A DNA stretch of 64,000 nucleotides from Yersinia hibernica (GTDB lineage Bacteria; Pseudomonadota; Gammaproteobacteria; Enterobacterales; Enterobacteriaceae). Made by a program: the position numbers and the translations under genes. Under the pieces are notes generated by a model. The model had not been told where the DNA came from, searched no databases, and worked only from the letters and a program-made list of their open reading frames with translations. The stretch spans positions 4,678,940 through 4,742,939 of the forward strand of contig NZ_CP032487.1 in the NCBI RefSeq assembly GCF_004124235.1, written 5' to 3'. Each line of letters begins with the position of its first letter. Positions within the stretch are counted from its first letter, which is position 1. Below, piece after piece: positions 49,327-63,941 of the stretch.

Positions 49327-49599
49327 ATGAATAACACTAAACCCACGAATTCAATCCAACCTAAAAAATGCAGAAAACTTCATCGCCGATATACCCCTTT
49401 CATTTTCGCTTTTTTCATGGCGGCTATTATGGCTCTTTTTATGTGCGCCACTATCGTGGGAATACAAAGCGGTTTTCATTCAGGATATTTGTGGAGTGTT
49501 TTGAAAGCCTACTCTTTGGCAATGCCAGTGGCTTTTTGCTGCGTGATGATGGTGCGCCCATTTGTGATGCAATTGGTCAAACTCACCGTGGATATTTGA
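49327..49599 (+). CDS. Small two-helix membrane protein (DUF2798-like)
   Basis: Membrane protein of 90 residues. The basic N-terminus (KKCRKLHRRY) is followed by TM1 TPFIFAFFMAAIMALFMCATIVG (~24-46) and TM2 YSLAMPVAFCCVMMVRPFVMQLV (~62-84). Spacing and the closing V-R-P-F-V-L/M segment are those of DUF2798 proteins. Function unknown. It is divergent from the MarR-family gene and probably repressed by it. A terminator follows. Confidence 0.8.
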   Translation: MNNTKPTNSIQPKKCRKLHRRYTPFIFAFFMAAIMALFMCATIVGIQSGFHSGYLWSVLKAYSLAMPVAFCCVMMVRPFVMQLVKLTVDI

Positions 49600-49644
49600 G
49601 GTTATTCTTTTCTGCGGGGAAATACCGAAACTTCCGCCCATTAA

Positions 49645-49670
49645 AAAAGCCGGCTTTTTAGCCGGCTTTT
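49645..49670. terminator. Bidirectional terminator between the DUF2798-like gene and glmS
   Basis: AAAAGCCGGC / GCCGGCTTTT, a perfect 10-bp stem with a 6-nt loop, between convergent genes. Confidence 0.88.
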
Positions 49671-49692
49671 ACTGTCAAATATCTATTTCTGC

Positions 49693-51528
49693 TTATTCAA
49701 CAGTGACAGATTTTGCCAAGTTGCGCGGTTTGTCCACATCAGTGCCTTTAATCAGCGCGACGTGGTAAGCCAGCAACTGTAGCGGCACAGTGTAGAAGAT
49801 TGGCGCAATAATCTCTTCAACATGGGGCAATGGCACAATCTTAATCAATTCACTACTGGTAAAACCGGCATTTTCATCAGCGAATACATACAGCAAACCG
49901 CCGCGTGCACGCACTTCTTCAATATTGGACTTCAGTTTTTCCAGTAAATCATTGTTAGGCGCGACCACAATCACCGGCATATTGGCATCCACCAATGCCA
50001 GTGGGCCATGTTTTAATTCACCGGCGGCATAAGCTTCCGCATGAATATAAGAAATCTCTTTCAGCTTCAGCGCACCTTCCATCGCGATCGGGTATTGGTC
50101 ACCTCGGCCAAGGAATAATGCATGATGTTTATCGGCAAAATCTTTCGCCAATTCTTCAATGTCTTTATCTTTCGACAGCATCCCTTCAATCTGAACCGGT
50201 AAAGACTGCAGTGCCTCAACAATTTTGTGTTCTAGCACCTGACTATCTTTAACGCCTTTCAGTAAAGCGATGCGCCCCACCAGCATCAATAACACCGTCA
50301 ACTGTGTGGTAAAAGCTTTCGTCGAGGCCACGCCAATCTCGGTGCCCGCTTTGGTCATCAGCGCTAAATCTGACTCGCGCACCAAAGAAGAGCCGGCGAC
50401 GTTACAAATCGCCAGTGAACCTAAATATCCTAACTCTTTTGATAAACGCAGAGCAGCCAGTGTATCCGCGGTTTCACCGGATTGAGACAAGGTAATCAGC
50501 AGGCTATTAGGGCGCACCGCCGATTTGCGGTAGCGGAATTCAGAGGCAATTTCAACATCACAAGGAACGCCAGCCAGTGCTTCAAACCAATAGCGGGAAA
50601 CCATGCCAGAGTTGTAAGATGTACCACAGGCTATGATTTGAATATGCTGAACATCAGTCAGCAGTGCATCAGCTTTAGGGCCAAGCTCCGACAAATCAAT
50701 GGCACCATGATTTAAACGGCCTTCCAGCGTATTTTTAATCGCCATTGGCTGTTCATAAATCTCTTTTTGCATATAGTGACGATATTCACCTTTGTCACCA
50801 GCATCGTATTGCACCTGAGATTCAATTTCAGGGCGCTCAATGGTATTACCCTGCTTATCAAAAATCGTGATGCTACGGCGAGTCACTTCAACCACATCGC
50901 CCTCTTCCAGGAAGATAAAGCGGCGAGTTACCGGCAACAGAGCCAATTGGTCGGATGCAATAAAGTTTTCACCTACGCCACAACCAATCACTAGCGGGCT
51001 ACCTGAGCGCGCAGCAATCAAGCGGCTTGGGTCGCGGCTATCCATCACCACCGTGCCGTATGCACCACGTAGTTGCGGAATAACGCGCTTAACCACTTCC
51101 AGCAGAGAACCGCCCTGCTGTTGCTCCCAATGCACCAAGTGAGCAATAACTTCGGTGTCAGTTTCAGAACTGAAACGGTAGCCACGGCTGATCAATAATT
51201 CACGTAAAGGTTCGTGATTTTCGATAATACCGTTATGAACCACAGAGATATAATCTGAAACATGAGGGTGTGCATTCGCCTCTGATGGCTCGCCATGGGT
51301 AGCCCAGCGGGTATGTGCAATCCCGGTGCCGCCGTGTATTGCCTGCTGTTCGGCCGCATCAGACAGTGCCTGAACTTTACCCAAGCGCCGTAAGCGCGTC
51401 AGGTTACTTTCTGCATCAACTACAGCTAAACCCGCAGAGTCATAGCCGCGGTATTCAAGACGACGTAAACCTTCGATCAGAATCTCAGCGATATCACGTT
51501 GCGCTACTGCGCCAACAATTCCACACAT
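49693..51528 (-). CDS. glmS: Glutamine:fructose-6-phosphate aminotransferase GlmS
   Basis: Makes glucosamine 6-phosphate, the first step to UDP-GlcNAc. The 611-residue product starts [20 protein letters not shown], with Cys2 as the N-terminal nucleophile of the class II glutaminase. Further landmarks are [16 protein letters not shown] and [12 protein letters not shown]. Two SIS domains follow ([15 protein letters not shown] at ~300 and [21 protein letters not shown] at ~480), ending in [12 protein letters not shown] longer frame upstream comes from the intergenic leader. It lies about 207 bp after glmU and is co-transcribed. In E. coli this leader is the target of GlmZ sRNA; that site was not verified here. 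Confidence 0.98.
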   Translation of the reverse strand: MCGIVGAVAQRDIAEILIEGLRRLEYRGYDSAGLAVVDAESNLTRLRRLGKVQALSDAAEQQAIHGGTGIAHTRWATHGEPSEANAHPHVSDYISVVHNGIIENHEPLRELLISRGYRFSSETDTEVIAHLVHWEQQQGGSLLEVVKRVIPQLRGAYGTVVMDSRDPSRLIAARSGSPLVIGCGVGENFIASDQLALLPVTRRFIFLEEGDVVEVTRRSITIFDKQGNTIERPEIESQVQYDAGDKGEYRHYMQKEIYEQPMAIKNTLEGRLNHGAIDLSELGPKADALLTDVQHIQIIACGTSYNSGMVSRYWFEALAGVPCDVEIASEFRYRKSAVRPNSLLITLSQSGETADTLAALRLSKELGYLGSLAICNVAGSSLVRESDLALMTKAGTEIGVASTKAFTTQLTVLLMLVGRIALLKGVKDSQVLEHKIVEALQSLPVQIEGMLSKDKDIEELAKDFADKHHALFLGRGDQYPIAMEGALKLKEISYIHAEAYAAGELKHGPLALVDANMPVIVVAPNNDLLEKLKSNIEEVRARGGLLYVFADENAGFTSSELIKIVPLPHVEEIIAPIFYTVPLQLLAYHVALIKGTDVDKPRNLAKSVTVE

Positions 51529-51735
51529 CTGTTTTGTTCCTATGTAAGGCTTTTTAAGAGCCTTGTCGATGTCAGTGACCTGATTTTCCGGATTTCCCGG
51601 GTTCCCCGAGCCTGTAGAGTTGGGGATTATTATGTTTTGTTCTGTATTCTCAACATAAATGCACAAGCCGAAAACACAGGGCAAAACATCCCTTCAATGA
51701 AAAATAAATAGCATTGAAGGGACTGTTTTAATAAA

Positions 51736-53106
51736 TTATTTTTTCTTAACCGGGCGCTGCCACCCCTGAACATGAACTTGTTTAACTCGACTGAGAACTA
51801 ATTCATTTTCAGCGATATCACGGGTTACCGTGGTACCTGCCGCGATAGTAACGCCGTTTGCCACAGTGACGGGAGCCACTAGTTGGGTATCTGAGCCGAC
51901 AAAGACATCATCGCCAATAATAGTTTTAAACTTATTAGCTCCATCATAGTTGCAAGTTATAGTTCCTGCGCCAATATTTACGCCAGAACCAATCTCAGCA
52001 TCACCTAAGTAGGAGAGATGACCCGCTTTAGACCCTTTGCCCAAGCGGGCTTTCTTGATTTCAACAAAATTACCAACATGTGCGCCTTCCGCTAACTCAG
52101 CGCCCGGGCGCAGACGAGCAAATGGCCCAACAGTACATTGCGCATCTAGGTGAGAATCTTCCAATACTGAGTATGGGCTGATTTCTGAATCATCGCCAAT
52201 CACACAGTTTTTCAGCACACACCCGGTACCAATACGCACCCGCGAACCTAAAGTCACGTGGCCTTCAATGATGACATTGGTATCAATGGTGATGTCACGG
52301 CCATGTGTTAATTCTCCACGCAAATCAAAGCGTGTCGGATCCAGTAACATCACGCCAGCTAATAATAGCTTCTCAGCTTGTTCGGATTGATATACACGTT
52401 CAAGAGCTGCCAATTGCAAGCGGTTGTTAACACCTTCAACTTCACTCAGACGAGCCGGATGCACCGCCGCTATCTTCTTACCATCAGCATGGGCCAGCGC
52501 AATAATATCAGTGATGTAAAACTCGCCCTGGGCATTATTGTTATCCAACAGTGATAACCAGCGCTTTAAATCACGACCATTGGCGACCAAAATCCCAGTG
52601 TTGATTTCATTAATTTCGCGCTCTGCATCACTGGCATCTTTATGCTCAACAATTCCCACTACATCGCCATTCTCGCGCACAATGCGACCATAACCGCTAG
52701 GGTTATCCAGCTTCACCGTCAACAGGCCAATGCCGCCTTGTGGCTTCGCTGCCAACAGCCGTTGCAGAGTATCAACGGAGATCAATGGCACATCGCCGTA
52801 GAGCATCAGGACATCTTCATCATCAGAAAAATGTGGTGCCGCTTGTTGCATCGCATGCCCAGTCCCCAGCTGTTCGGCCTGTAACACCCAGTTCAATGCC
52901 GGATCAGTGAGTGTTTTCTGCAACAACTCGCCACCGTGTCCATAAACCAGATGAACATGTTGAGCCCCCAATTTCATGGCAGCATCAATCACATGCTGAA
53001 CCATCGGCTTACCGGCCAGCGGGTGCAACACCTTAGGAAGGTCGGAATACATACGAGTCCCCTTACCTGCGGCAAGGATGACCACACTCATTGAGCTGTT
53101 AGACAT
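51736..53106 (-). CDS. glmU: Bifunctional GlmU (GlcN-1-P acetyltransferase / GlcNAc-1-P uridyltransferase)
   Basis: Catalyses the last two steps to UDP-GlcNAc. The 456-residue product has an N-terminal nucleotidyltransferase domain ([20 protein letters not shown], ~8-27; LYGDVPLI ~103) and a C-terminal left-handed beta-helix of hexapeptide repeats (from ~250: [20 protein letters not shown]) with the acetyltransferase residues in [28 protein letters not shown]. The ATG at 53106 is chosen over an in-frame TTG two codons earlier. Confidence 0.98.
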   Translation of the reverse strand: MSNSSMSVVILAAGKGTRMYSDLPKVLHPLAGKPMVQHVIDAAMKLGAQHVHLVYGHGGELLQKTLTDPALNWVLQAEQLGTGHAMQQAAPHFSDDEDVLMLYGDVPLISVDTLQRLLAAKPQGGIGLLTVKLDNPSGYGRIVRENGDVVGIVEHKDASDAEREINEINTGILVANGRDLKRWLSLLDNNNAQGEFYITDIIALAHADGKKIAAVHPARLSEVEGVNNRLQLAALERVYQSEQAEKLLLAGVMLLDPTRFDLRGELTHGRDITIDTNVIIEGHVTLGSRVRIGTGCVLKNCVIGDDSEISPYSVLEDSHLDAQCTVGPFARLRPGAELAEGAHVGNFVEIKKARLGKGSKAGHLSYLGDAEIGSGVNIGAGTITCNYDGANKFKTIIGDDVFVGSDTQLVAPVTVANGVTIAAGTTVTRDIAENELVLSRVKQVHVQGWQRPVKKK

Positions 53107-53448
53107 AAGCAACCTGATAACTCCAAATTAATAGACGGAAGTAAACCTGTTTAGCGAAATAATTACTACATATTTCTCAGCGAAAAACGTATCTAACCCG
53201 CATGGTTAAAGGGTTGTAGCGACGGAGCAGGTAATAAAAAAATGCAGATAAAAGTGTCTGCGATCGACGACGTTTTATGACCTGTTTTTATCAAAATACA
53301 TTCACTCACGCGGGTCATTTACCACTTATTTTACGACAAGAAACAAGAGTTTTCAGAAAGAAACGCTTTTAGTTTAGCTGAGACTTAGTTAAATGCAGAA
53401 GAAGTGGGGTGAGCTGATTTGAAGCATTCACTCATTAAAGATAAAAAA
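53107..53448. other. glmU upstream region between atpC terminator and glmU
   Basis: About 340 bp with no gene. It should hold the glmUS promoters. A NagC-like palindrome is annotated at 53326-53346. No further elements are called. Confidence 0.5.
53326..53346. promoter_or_regulatory. Candidate NagC site upstream of glmUS
   Basis: TTATTTTACGACAAGAAACAA resembles the NagC operator pattern (TTATT...GAAATAA with central C/G) and lies 220 bp from the glmU start. In E. coli NagC activates glmUS from sites at about -47 and -200. The match is from memory of the consensus and is tentative. Confidence 0.35.
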
Positions 53449-53476
53449 ATGCCAATCAGTTTTCACCAATTGGCAT
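53449..53476 (-). terminator. Rho-independent terminator of the atp operon
   Basis: ATGCCAAT / ATTGGCAT stem with a 12-nt loop, followed on the minus strand by a run of seven T, about 65 bp beyond the atpC stop. Confidence 0.88.
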
Positions 53477-53538
53477 TCTATCGTTCTTTATATGATAACT
53501 TTATAAATCAATGGATTAAAAACCCATAAAATATAAAA

Positions 53539-53961
53539 TTACATCGCTTTCCGGGTCAGTTCGATTACACGTAGTTTTGCAATCGCCTTCGCCAGTTCTG
53601 CGGATGCCTGAGCATAGTCGACATCACCGTGGGAATTGCTGATATGAGTTTCGGCTTTACGCTTAGATTCCAGCGCTTTAGCTTCGTCCAGATCAGTTCC
53701 GCGAATAGCAGTGTCAGCCAATACGATCACCACACTCGGTTGCACCTCAAGGATGCCGCCAGAAAGATAAATAAACTCTTCCTCACCGAACTGCTTAACG
53801 ATACGTATCATGCCAGGCTTAATGGCAGTGAGCAGTGGGGCGTGGCCAGGGTAAATCCCCAGTTCACCTTCACTACCCGTCACCTGAATCTTTTGCACTA
53901 CACCTGAGAACATTTTCTTCTCGGCGCTCACAACATCCAGATGGTAAGTCATTGCAGCCAT
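53539..53961 (-). CDS. atpC: ATP synthase epsilon subunit
   Basis: F1 central-stalk subunit of 140 residues, which also inhibits ATP hydrolysis. N-terminal beta-sandwich ([20 protein letters not shown] to [23 protein letters not shown], ~4-90) and a C-terminal two-helix arm ([40 protein letters not shown]). Last gene of the operon, 21 bp after atpD. Confidence 0.98.
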   Translation of the reverse strand: MAAMTYHLDVVSAEKKMFSGVVQKIQVTGSEGELGIYPGHAPLLTAIKPGMIRIVKQFGEEEFIYLSGGILEVQPSVVIVLADTAIRGTDLDEAKALESKRKAETHISNSHGDVDYAQASAELAKAIAKLRVIELTRKAM

Positions 53962-53982
53962 GTCACCCTCCAGTCAACAGCG

Positions 53983-55454
<1,472 letters not shown>

Positions 55455-55463
55455 ATAGCCTGG

Positions 55464-56327
55464 TTAAACCGCGGAGGCTCCCCCGACGATCTCGGTGAGT
55501 TCCTGAGTGATGCTGGCCTGACGAGCTTTGTTGTAAACCAACTGCAGCTCTTTGATCAGACTACCGCCGTTATCGGTGGCGGCTTTCATCGCTACCATTC
55601 GCGCGGCCTGTTCGCTGGCCAGGTTTTCAACGACGCCCTGATAAACTTGCGATTCCACATAGCGACGCAGGAGAGTATCCAGCAGTGCTTTAGGATCAGG
55701 TTCATACAGGTAATCCCAGGATTTCCTCTTCAGCTCCCCGTCTTCCGCTGGCGGAAGAGGTAACAGCTGCACGATCCGTGGTTCCTGAGACATCGTATTG
55801 ATAAACTTGTTATTCACGATATACAGTTTATCCAGACGACCTTCATCATAGGCTTGCAGCATCACTTTCACCGGCCCGATAAGTTCTGACAGGGAAGGGT
55901 TATCCCCCATGCCAGTCACCTGAGCAACAATTTTGCCGCCCACGGAACCAAAGAAAGATGCCGCTTTTGATCCAATCAGCGCTAAATCACATTCAACGCC
56001 TTTCTCAGACCAACCTTTCATCTCAGCTAACAGTTTTTTGAACAGGTTAATGTTCAAACCACCACACAAGCCACGGTCTGTAGAAACCACCAGATACCCA
56101 ACGCGCTTAACATCACGCTCTTCCAGGTATGGATGTTTATATTCCAGATTACCTAGCGCAAGGTGACCAATCACACTACGCATTGTTTCTGCATAAGGAC
56201 GGCTGGCCGCCATGCGTTCCTGCGATTTACGCATTTTGGAGGCGGCGACCATCTCCATGGCTTTGGTGATCTTTTGCGTGTTTTGCACGCTGGCGATCTT
56301 GGAACGTATCTCTTTTGCGCCGGCCAT
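55464..56327 (-). CDS. atpG: ATP synthase gamma subunit
   Basis: Central rotor shaft of F1, 287 residues. It has the two terminal coiled-coil helices ([20 protein letters not shown], then [14 protein letters not shown]; and the closing [44 protein letters not shown]) around a Rossmann-like middle ([18 protein letters not shown], ~84). Lies 61 bp after atpA. Confidence 0.99.
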   Translation of the reverse strand: MAGAKEIRSKIASVQNTQKITKAMEMVAASKMRKSQERMAASRPYAETMRSVIGHLALGNLEYKHPYLEERDVKRVGYLVVSTDRGLCGGLNINLFKKLLAEMKGWSEKGVECDLALIGSKAASFFGSVGGKIVAQVTGMGDNPSLSELIGPVKVMLQAYDEGRLDKLYIVNNKFINTMSQEPRIVQLLPLPPAEDGELKRKSWDYLYEPDPKALLDTLLRRYVESQVYQGVVENLASEQAARMVAMKAATDNGGSLIKELQLVYNKARQASITQELTEIVGGASAV

Positions 56328-56388
56328 TTCTGCTTCTCCTCATTGCCAGACGGCCTGCTCTCCTAATGAAAAGCAGGGCCGCATAGCG

Positions 56389-57930
56389 TTACCAGGACTG
56401 GGTTGCCTTAAATGTATCAAGGATGCCTTTCAGCTTGGCCTCGATCTCATCGTTATACGCGCCAGTTTGGTTGATTTGTTGCAGAAGCTCGGCATGCTCA
56501 CGGTCAGCAAACGCCAACAGCGCGGCTTCAAAGCTACCTACCTTCGCCAACTCGATATCACCCAGATAACCACGTTCAGCTGCAAACAGAACCAGAGACT
56601 GCTGCGCTACAGACATTGGCGCATACTGTTTCTGTTTCAGAAGCTCGGTCACTTTCTGACCATGGCTCAACTGTTTACGTGTTGCATCATCCAAATCAGA
56701 TGCGAACTGGGAGAACGCCGCAAGTTCACGATACTGTGCCAGAGCGGTACGGATGCCCCCGGACAGTTTTTTCATGATCTTGGTCTGCGCTGCACCACCC
56801 ACACGGGATACGGAGATACCAGGGTTAACCGCAGGACGAATACCGGCGTTAAACAGGCTTGATTCCAAGAAGATCTGACCATCGGTAATCGAAATTACGT
56901 TGGTCGGAACGAACGCGGAAACGTCCCCTGCTTGAGTTTCAATGATTGGTAATGCGGTCAAAGAACCGGTTTTACCTTTCACTTCACCCTTAGTAAAGGT
57001 TTCAACGTAGTCTGCGTTAACACGCGCAGCACGCTCCAGCAAACGGGAGTGAAGGTAGAATACGTCGCCAGGATAAGCTTCACGACCTGGTGGACGACGA
57101 AGCAGCAAGGAGATTTGACGATATGCAACAGCCTGTTTAGACAGGTCATCATAAATAATCAGCGCATCTTCACCGCGGTCGCGGAAATATTCACCCATGG
57201 CACAACCGGAGTAAGGTGCCAGGTATTGCAATGCTGCAGATTCAGATGCCGTAGCCACAACCACGATGGTGTTAGCCAATGCGCCATGTTCTTCCAGTTT
57301 ACGCACTACGTTTGCAACAGTAGAGGCTTTCTGGCCGATAGCAACATACACACACTTGATGCCGGAATCGCGCTGGTTGATGATCGCATCAATCGCCAGA
57401 GCAGTTTTACCTGTCTGACGGTCGCCGATGATCAATTCACGCTGGCCACGACCGATTGGAATCATGGCATCGACAGATTTATAGCCTGTCTGAACGGGTT
57501 CATCAACGGATTGACGTTCGATTACACCAGGTGCGATAGCTTCAACAGCTGAGAAGCCGTCATTTTCTACCGGACCTTTACCATCAACAGGTTCACCCAG
57601 AGTATTGACGACGCGACCCAACAGGCCACGACCGACGGGAACTTCCAGGATACGGCCAGTACATTTAACCTTCATGCCTTCAGCAAGATCGGCGTACGGG
57701 CCCATAACGACTGCACCAACGGAGTCGCGCTCCAAGTTCAGTGCGATTGCATAACGGTTGCCAGGCAGTGCGATCATCTCGCCTTGCATAACATCGGCCA
57801 GACCGTGTACGCGGATGATCCCGTCACTAACGGAAACAATAGTGCCTTCATTGTGAGCTTCGCTCACTACATTGAACTGAGCAATGCGCTGCTTGATCAG
57901 TTCGCTGATTTCGGTGGAATTCAGTTGCAT
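56389..57930 (-). CDS. atpA: ATP synthase alpha subunit
   Basis: Non-catalytic nucleotide-binding F1 subunit, 513 residues as in E. coli. P-loop [15 protein letters not shown] (~169), arginine finger region [28 protein letters not shown] with the arginine in [15 protein letters not shown] (~373). Long antisense open frames (56212-56862, 57049-57552) are shadows of this strongly biased gene. Confidence 0.99.
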   Translation of the reverse strand: MQLNSTEISELIKQRIAQFNVVSEAHNEGTIVSVSDGIIRVHGLADVMQGEMIALPGNRYAIALNLERDSVGAVVMGPYADLAEGMKVKCTGRILEVPVGRGLLGRVVNTLGEPVDGKGPVENDGFSAVEAIAPGVIERQSVDEPVQTGYKSVDAMIPIGRGQRELIIGDRQTGKTALAIDAIINQRDSGIKCVYVAIGQKASTVANVVRKLEEHGALANTIVVVATASESAALQYLAPYSGCAMGEYFRDRGEDALIIYDDLSKQAVAYRQISLLLRRPPGREAYPGDVFYLHSRLLERAARVNADYVETFTKGEVKGKTGSLTALPIIETQAGDVSAFVPTNVISITDGQIFLESSLFNAGIRPAVNPGISVSRVGGAAQTKIMKKLSGGIRTALAQYRELAAFSQFASDLDDATRKQLSHGQKVTELLKQKQYAPMSVAQQSLVLFAAERGYLGDIELAKVGSFEAALLAFADREHAELLQQINQTGAYNDEIEAKLKGILDTFKATQSW

Positions 57931-57944
57931 ATGCTCCAGTCCCC

Positions 57945-58478
57945 TTAAGACTGCAAGACGTCTGCCAGGCGTTCAAGACGACCGCGAACGCTGCCATCTA
58001 TCACCATATCACCCGCACGTATTACTACGCCGGCCATGACAGACTTATCAATTTTGCAATTCAGCTTAACTTTGCGTGACAGACGTTTTTCCATCGCAGC
58101 GGCAATTTTAGCCAGCTGTTCGTCGTTAAGTGCACTCGCTGAGGACACTTCAACGTCGACGGTAGACTCTAGTGAGGCACGCAGTTGAATAAACTGCTGC
58201 AACACCTCAGGAAGAACCAGTAAACGGCCATTCTCCGCCATAACTCGAATGAAGTTCTGTGCGGGTTCATCGAGCTGCTCACCACAGACGGCAATAAACG
58301 TCTTAGACATTGTTTCTGGCGCTACAGCACCGGAAAGCAATTCAGCGATTTGTTCATTGCGCGTCACTTGGGCAGTAAACGCCAGCATATCTTGCCAACG
58401 CTCAACAGCCTGGTGCTCAACAGCAAAGTCAAAAGCTGCTTTGGCGTAGGGGCGAGCTACAGTTACAAATTCAGACAT
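57945..58478 (-). CDS. atpH: ATP synthase delta subunit
   Basis: Peripheral-stalk subunit of 177 residues that links F1 alpha to the b dimer. N-terminal helical bundle ([20 protein letters not shown], ~3-22) and C-terminal beta-helix part ([39 protein letters not shown]). Separated by 14 bp from both atpF and atpA. Confidence 0.98.
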   Translation of the reverse strand: MSEFVTVARPYAKAAFDFAVEHQAVERWQDMLAFTAQVTRNEQIAELLSGAVAPETMSKTFIAVCGEQLDEPAQNFIRVMAENGRLLVLPEVLQQFIQLRASLESTVDVEVSSASALNDEQLAKIAAAMEKRLSRKVKLNCKIDKSVMAGVVIRAGDMVIDGSVRGRLERLADVLQS

Positions 58479-58492
58479 CAGCCCCTCCCTCC

Positions 58493-58963
58493 TTACAGTT
58501 CAGCGACCAGTTTATCAACGATGTCGCTGTTAGCAGCTTCATCCACGGAACGTTCGATGATCTTCTCGGCGCCAGCTATAGCCAACATCGCGACTTGCTT
58601 ACGCAACTCTTCACGAGCACGCTTACGTTCGGCGTCGATCTCTGCCTGCGCTTGCGCCACGATTTTGTTACGTTCCTGTTCAGCTTCTGCTTTAGCTTCA
58701 TCAAGGATCTGAGCTTTGCGTTTACTTGCCTGCTCAATGATCACCTGTGCTTCTGCTTTGGCCTTCTTCAGTTGGTCGGTCGCATTGGCTTGCGCTAAGT
58801 CCAAATCTTTTTTGGCACGCTCTGCAGAAGAGAGACCGTCAGCAATTTCTTTTTGACGTTTCTCGATGGCAGCCATAATTGGCGGCCATACATACTTCAT
58901 ACAGAACAGGACAAACAGGACAAACGCGATGGCCTGGCCGAGGATTGTTGCGTTAAGATTCAC
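58493..58963 (-). CDS. atpF: ATP synthase b subunit
   Basis: Peripheral-stalk subunit of 156 residues. One N-terminal TM helix ([22 protein letters not shown], ~8-29) and a long Ala/Lys/Glu-rich coiled coil to the end, which dimerises and binds delta. Confidence 0.98.
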   Translation of the reverse strand: MNLNATILGQAIAFVLFVLFCMKYVWPPIMAAIEKRQKEIADGLSSAERAKKDLDLAQANATDQLKKAKAEAQVIIEQASKRKAQILDEAKAEAEQERNKIVAQAQAEIDAERKRAREELRKQVAMLAIAGAEKIIERSVDEAANSDIVDKLVAEL

Positions 58964-59023
58964 AGCACAATGCCTCTTTAAAAGTTAATAGTTTGGTGTA
59001 GTTCACAGTAGAGAAAACTCTAC

Positions 59024-59281
<258 letters not shown>

Positions 59282-59312
59282 TCAGTTAAAACGCAGTAGT
59301 GTTATAAGAAAA

Positions 59313-60191
<879 letters not shown>

Positions 60192-60575
60192 TTAAGTACG
60201 GTAGCCGCTAATCACGGCGGGTGCCAATATCTGCACAATCAGCACCGCTAAATAGGTTAAACCGAGTGGAACAAATACGGCTTTAAACAGCCCTAATGCC
60301 ACAATCAGCAAAATTATCGTCAAGATAACTTTTAACCCTTCGCCAATGGCAAACGACCACGCAACACGACCCGGAGCAGCTGTTTTTGCCTGATGGCGGC
60401 AAGCAAACAACATAAAGATGGCGCTGGGTAACCAGGCTGCCAATCCTCCTGCCAAAGCAGAAGCACTCCATTCCAGGCTTTTAAAACCAAAAACAGCACT
60501 GAGAACAACAAAAGTCATTAACTGCAACAACAGCAACTTTCGTGCAATTTTCCCACTATAAAGGGATACAGACAT
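60192..60575 (-). CDS. atpI: ATP synthase accessory protein AtpI
   Basis: Small four-helix membrane protein, 127 residues, thought to assist c-ring assembly and ion handling. It reads MSVSLYSGKIARKLLLLQLM at the start, RVAWSFAIGEGLKVILTIILLIVAL in the middle, and ends VQILAPAVISGYRT. The ATG at 60575 has GGAGAG about 10 nt upstream and matches the E. coli start; an ATG 8 codons earlier (60599) is possible. First gene of the atp operon. Confidence 0.93.
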   Translation of the reverse strand: MSVSLYSGKIARKLLLLQLMTFVVLSAVFGFKSLEWSASALAGGLAAWLPSAIFMLFACRHQAKTAAPGRVAWSFAIGEGLKVILTIILLIVALGLFKAVFVPLGLTYLAVLIVQILAPAVISGYRT

Positions 60576-60670
60576 GACGTTTGTTCTCTCCAGACTCATA
60601 CTAAAGGAATGCTGAGTGAGGTATGAAACTGCCTTTTACCCCATTGAGTCAAGCAGCAAAAAACGTGCAA

Positions 60671-60698
60671 ATTATACGGGCCACTCAAACGAATTCAA
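60671..60698 (-). promoter_or_regulatory. Sigma-70 promoter of the atp operon
   Basis: Reading leftwards: TTGAAT (60698-60693), 16-bp spacer, TATAAT (60676-60671), 96 bp upstream of the atpI start. The -10 is perfect. Confidence 0.82.
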
Positions 60699-61243
60699 TC
60701 GATAAGTAGCGAAAAGGTGAACAATTATTTAAATTTTCTTATTTCGAGCTATTTTCACAAGCAAAGCCTCGGAATAAAGCACACATTTAATTGTCTGACG
60801 ATTCCAGCCATTATCAATAAAGCGTGGAACTGATCACATAACTAAAAACAAACTGATTTATATCCTATAAGATTCCTCTTTGTCTTTAACGAAAAGAGCC
60901 ATTAAAAACTTTTATAAATCATAATGTTAAATTTAAACTATTATCAAACAACTTATCTACTTAGTAAAAACTTACCGTTGACATTTCCAATAATAAGCTT
61001 GCAACACTTCAGATACATAAAAAGTACAGAATCTCAGATAAAATAATGACCAAAGTGACTATTCAGTGACATTCAATATAGTAGTGTCATTTCTTACCGC
61101 TGATTTTGTGAACAATACGTGAAATATAATCTTTCCGTAAGAGAGTCTGCGAATAAATACTCACCAGTATTAAAACGACTTAATAAGGTATATTCCCCTA
61201 TTTTAGGTAAGGGTTTATTACATTTTTTTGATAAATAGCAAAC
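60699..61243. other. AT-rich non-coding region between atpI and rsmG
   Basis: About 545 bp, very AT-rich, with no convincing gene, hairpin terminator or repeat. Its counterpart in E. coli is also a long gap upstream of the atp promoter. Beyond the promoter annotated at its edge, nothing could be identified. Confidence 0.6.
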
Positions 61244-61864
61244 TTAGTTTGACTTAAGAACAACCAAATGGCGCTCACCCTCTAATTCGGGCACCTGCAA
61301 TCGAATCACTGACTCAAGAACAACACCTTCAGGTAATGCCGCTAATTCATCATCTGGCCTCACCCCTTTAAGCGCATAAAAGCGCCCTTCTGGCTTAGCT
61401 GGTAAATGATGGCACCAAGACAGCATATCTTGTAAAGATGCAAATGCACGGCTTATTACACCATCAAATGCCGGTTTTGCGGCAAAGTCCTCAACGCGGC
61501 TTTGTACCGGCTCAATATTGTTTAACCCCAATTCATGCTGGACCTGCCGCAAAAAGCGAACCCGCTTGCCTAAACTATCAAGCAATGTGAAGTGTGCATC
61601 AGGGCGCACAATGGCCAGTGGTATCCCAGGCAACCCAGGCCCTGTCCCGACATCAATAAAGCGCTTACCTTGTAAATGCGGGTTAACCACAATGCTATCC
61701 AGGATATGCCGCACCAGCATTTGCATAGGGTCACGGACAGAGGTCAAGTTATAAGCTTTGTTCCACTTATCAAGCAGTTCTACATATCCTATCAATTGGT
61801 GCTTTTGCTGATCGGGTAACACAATGCCAGCTGCGTTCAGCAGCGAATCTAATTTTTTTAACAC
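61244..61864 (-). CDS. rsmG: 16S rRNA m7G527 methyltransferase RsmG (GidB)
   Basis: SAM-dependent methyltransferase of 206 residues that modifies G527 of 16S rRNA. The SAM-binding motif is [20 protein letters not shown] (~68-87). Conserved segments are [19 protein letters not shown] and [15 protein letters not shown] (~135). Located downstream of mnmG in the same direction, the classical gidA-gidB pair. Confidence 0.98.
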   Translation of the reverse strand: MLKKLDSLLNAAGIVLPDQQKHQLIGYVELLDKWNKAYNLTSVRDPMQMLVRHILDSIVVNPHLQGKRFIDVGTGPGLPGIPLAIVRPDAHFTLLDSLGKRVRFLRQVQHELGLNNIEPVQSRVEDFAAKPAFDGVISRAFASLQDMLSWCHHLPAKPEGRFYALKGVRPDDELAALPEGVVLESVIRLQVPELEGERHLVVLKSN

Positions 61865-61999
61865 AACAATATCCTCTGACCGAAAAAGCTTCTGTCAGCA
61901 TGTAATGAGCCGCTATATGAAATAATAATCTGGCTTAGCCACGGTGGTTTTAATCGGCCTGGTTGCTTATTCCGCACAGCTCAGGCCGATATTGAATCA

Positions 62000-63889
62000 T
62001 TACGCGCTACGACGTAACAAGCCCTGTTTTTTCAACCAAACCAACAAAATAGAAATTGCCGCAGGTGTAACACCGGAAATACGTGATGCTTGGCCAATCG
62101 AATTAGGTTTGTGATCATTCAATTTAGCGATAACTTCATTCGATAAACCAGATACTTGGCGATAATCTAAATCAGCTGGCAACAAGGTATTCTCATTGCG
62201 CAATTGTTTTTCGATCTCTTCCTGCTGACGAGCAATATAACCCTCATATTTAACCTGAATTTCAACCTGATCAGCAGCTTGTGGATCGGTTAATGCAGGG
62301 CCGAATGAAGGTAAGGTCGTTAATAAGCGATAGTCGATTTCAGGGCGACGCAATAATTCTTCGCCATTAGCTTCTTTAGACAATGGCGCTTTCAACAATG
62401 CATTGATTTCAGAAACATTTTCAGAGTGAGGATGCACCCAGATATCACGTAAACGCTGGCGTTCTCTTTCAATTTGTTCAATTTTCTGGCTGAAATGAGC
62501 CCAGCGAACATCATCGACTAGCCCTAATTTGCGGCCCATTTCGGTCAAACGTAAATCAGCATTATCTTCACGTAGCATGAGGCGATATTCAGCTCGTGAG
62601 GTAAACATGCGGTACGGCTCTTTGGTGCCAAGGGTGCTTAAATCGTCCACCAGCACGCCAAGGTAAGCTTCATCACGGCGAGGTGACCAACCATCATCAT
62701 CATTGGCGAAACGGCCCGCATTGAGGCCTGCAAGCAGCCCTTGAGCTGCTGCTTCTTCATAGCCGGTGGTACCATTGATTTGCCCAGCAAAGAACAAGCC
62801 CTGGATATATTTACTTTCCAAGGTTGGTTTCAAATCACGTGGATCAAAGAAATCGTATTCGATGGCATAACCCGGCCGGACAATGCGGGCATTTTCAAGC
62901 CCTTTCATTGAGCGGACTATCTGCATCTGGACATCGAAAGGCAGGCTGGTAGAGATGCCGTTTGGATAAATCTCATTACTCGTCAAACCTTCAGGTTCAA
63001 GGAAGATTTGATGTGAATTACGATCGGCAAAACGCATGACTTTATCTTCGATCGATGGGCAATAACGTGGCCCGATCCCTTCAATGATCCCGGCATACAT
63101 TGGGCTGCGATCCAGGTTATTTCGGATCACTTCATGCGTTTTTTCATTGGTGTAGGTGATATGACACGGCATTTGCTCAGGATGCTGGCTGGCATTTCCC
63201 AAGAAAGAAAATACTGGAATTGGCGTATCACCAAGCTGAGGAGCCAATTGGCTAAAATCAATGCTGCGGGCATCAATACGCGGTGGAGTACCGGTTTTAA
63301 GCCGATTGACACGCAGTGGTAACTCACGCAGACGTTGTGACAATGAGATTGATGGCGGATCACCCGCGCGACCACCGCTATAGTTCTCAAGGCCAATATG
63401 AATTTTTCCGTCAAGGAAAGTGCCGACGGTTAACACTACCGCTTTAGCTCGGAATTTTAATCCCATTTTGGTCACAGCACCGACTACACGGTCATTCTCA
63501 ACAATCAGATCTTCTACAGGTTGCTGGAAGATCATCAAGTTAGGCTGGTTTTCCAATGCGGTACGTACTGCTTGGCGGTACAGGACACGGTCAGCTTGCG
63601 CTCGAGTTGCCCTTACCGCTGGCCCTTTACTGGCGTTTAGTATCCTAAACTGGATACCGGCCTGGTCAGTTGCCATCGCCATTAAGCCGCCCAAAGCATC
63701 AATCTCTTTTACCAAATGCCCCTTACCGATACCGCCAATCGCTGGGTTACAAGACATTTGTCCCAGTGTGTCGATGTTGTGCGTCAGCAATAAGGTCTGA
63801 CGTCCCATGCGTGCCGCTGCCATTGCAGCTTCTGTGCCGGCATGACCACCACCAATGATGATGACGTCAAATTGATCTGGATAAAACAT
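62000..63889 (-). CDS. mnmG: tRNA uridine 5-carboxymethylaminomethyl modification enzyme MnmG (GidA)
   Basis: FAD enzyme of 629 residues that forms the cmnm5 group on U34 with MnmE. N-terminal dinucleotide fold [22 protein letters not shown] (~8-29). Catalytic cysteines lie in [18 protein letters not shown] (~47) and [12 protein letters not shown] (~277). C-terminal MnmE/tRNA-binding helices end in [15 protein letters not shown]. The ATG at 63889 matches E. coli; the longer frame runs into the promoter. In enterobacteria this gene borders oriC, which would lie just past the right edge. Confidence 0.98.
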   Translation of the reverse strand: MFYPDQFDVIIIGGGHAGTEAAMAAARMGRQTLLLTHNIDTLGQMSCNPAIGGIGKGHLVKEIDALGGLMAMATDQAGIQFRILNASKGPAVRATRAQADRVLYRQAVRTALENQPNLMIFQQPVEDLIVENDRVVGAVTKMGLKFRAKAVVLTVGTFLDGKIHIGLENYSGGRAGDPPSISLSQRLRELPLRVNRLKTGTPPRIDARSIDFSQLAPQLGDTPIPVFSFLGNASQHPEQMPCHITYTNEKTHEVIRNNLDRSPMYAGIIEGIGPRYCPSIEDKVMRFADRNSHQIFLEPEGLTSNEIYPNGISTSLPFDVQMQIVRSMKGLENARIVRPGYAIEYDFFDPRDLKPTLESKYIQGLFFAGQINGTTGYEEAAAQGLLAGLNAGRFANDDDGWSPRRDEAYLGVLVDDLSTLGTKEPYRMFTSRAEYRLMLREDNADLRLTEMGRKLGLVDDVRWAHFSQKIEQIERERQRLRDIWVHPHSENVSEINALLKAPLSKEANGEELLRRPEIDYRLLTTLPSFGPALTDPQAADQVEIQVKYEGYIARQQEEIEKQLRNENTLLPADLDYRQVSGLSNEVIAKLNDHKPNSIGQASRISGVTPAAISILLVWLKKQGLLRRSA

Positions 63890-63941
63890 GGTACTGCACC
63901 TCGCCGTTATGCGAATTTCTGTATTTGCCCTGGGGTGGGGG

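Noticed and set aside
49368..49661. 97-codon frame overlapping the small membrane protein
   Set aside because: The competing frame has a better ribosome position, two clear membrane helices and DUF2798-like spacing, and ends before the terminator; this one runs into it.
56212..57552. Two long plus-strand frames (216 and 167 codons) in the atp operon
   Set aside because: They lie opposite atpA and atpG, arise from strong codon bias of those genes, and have no homology or translation signals.
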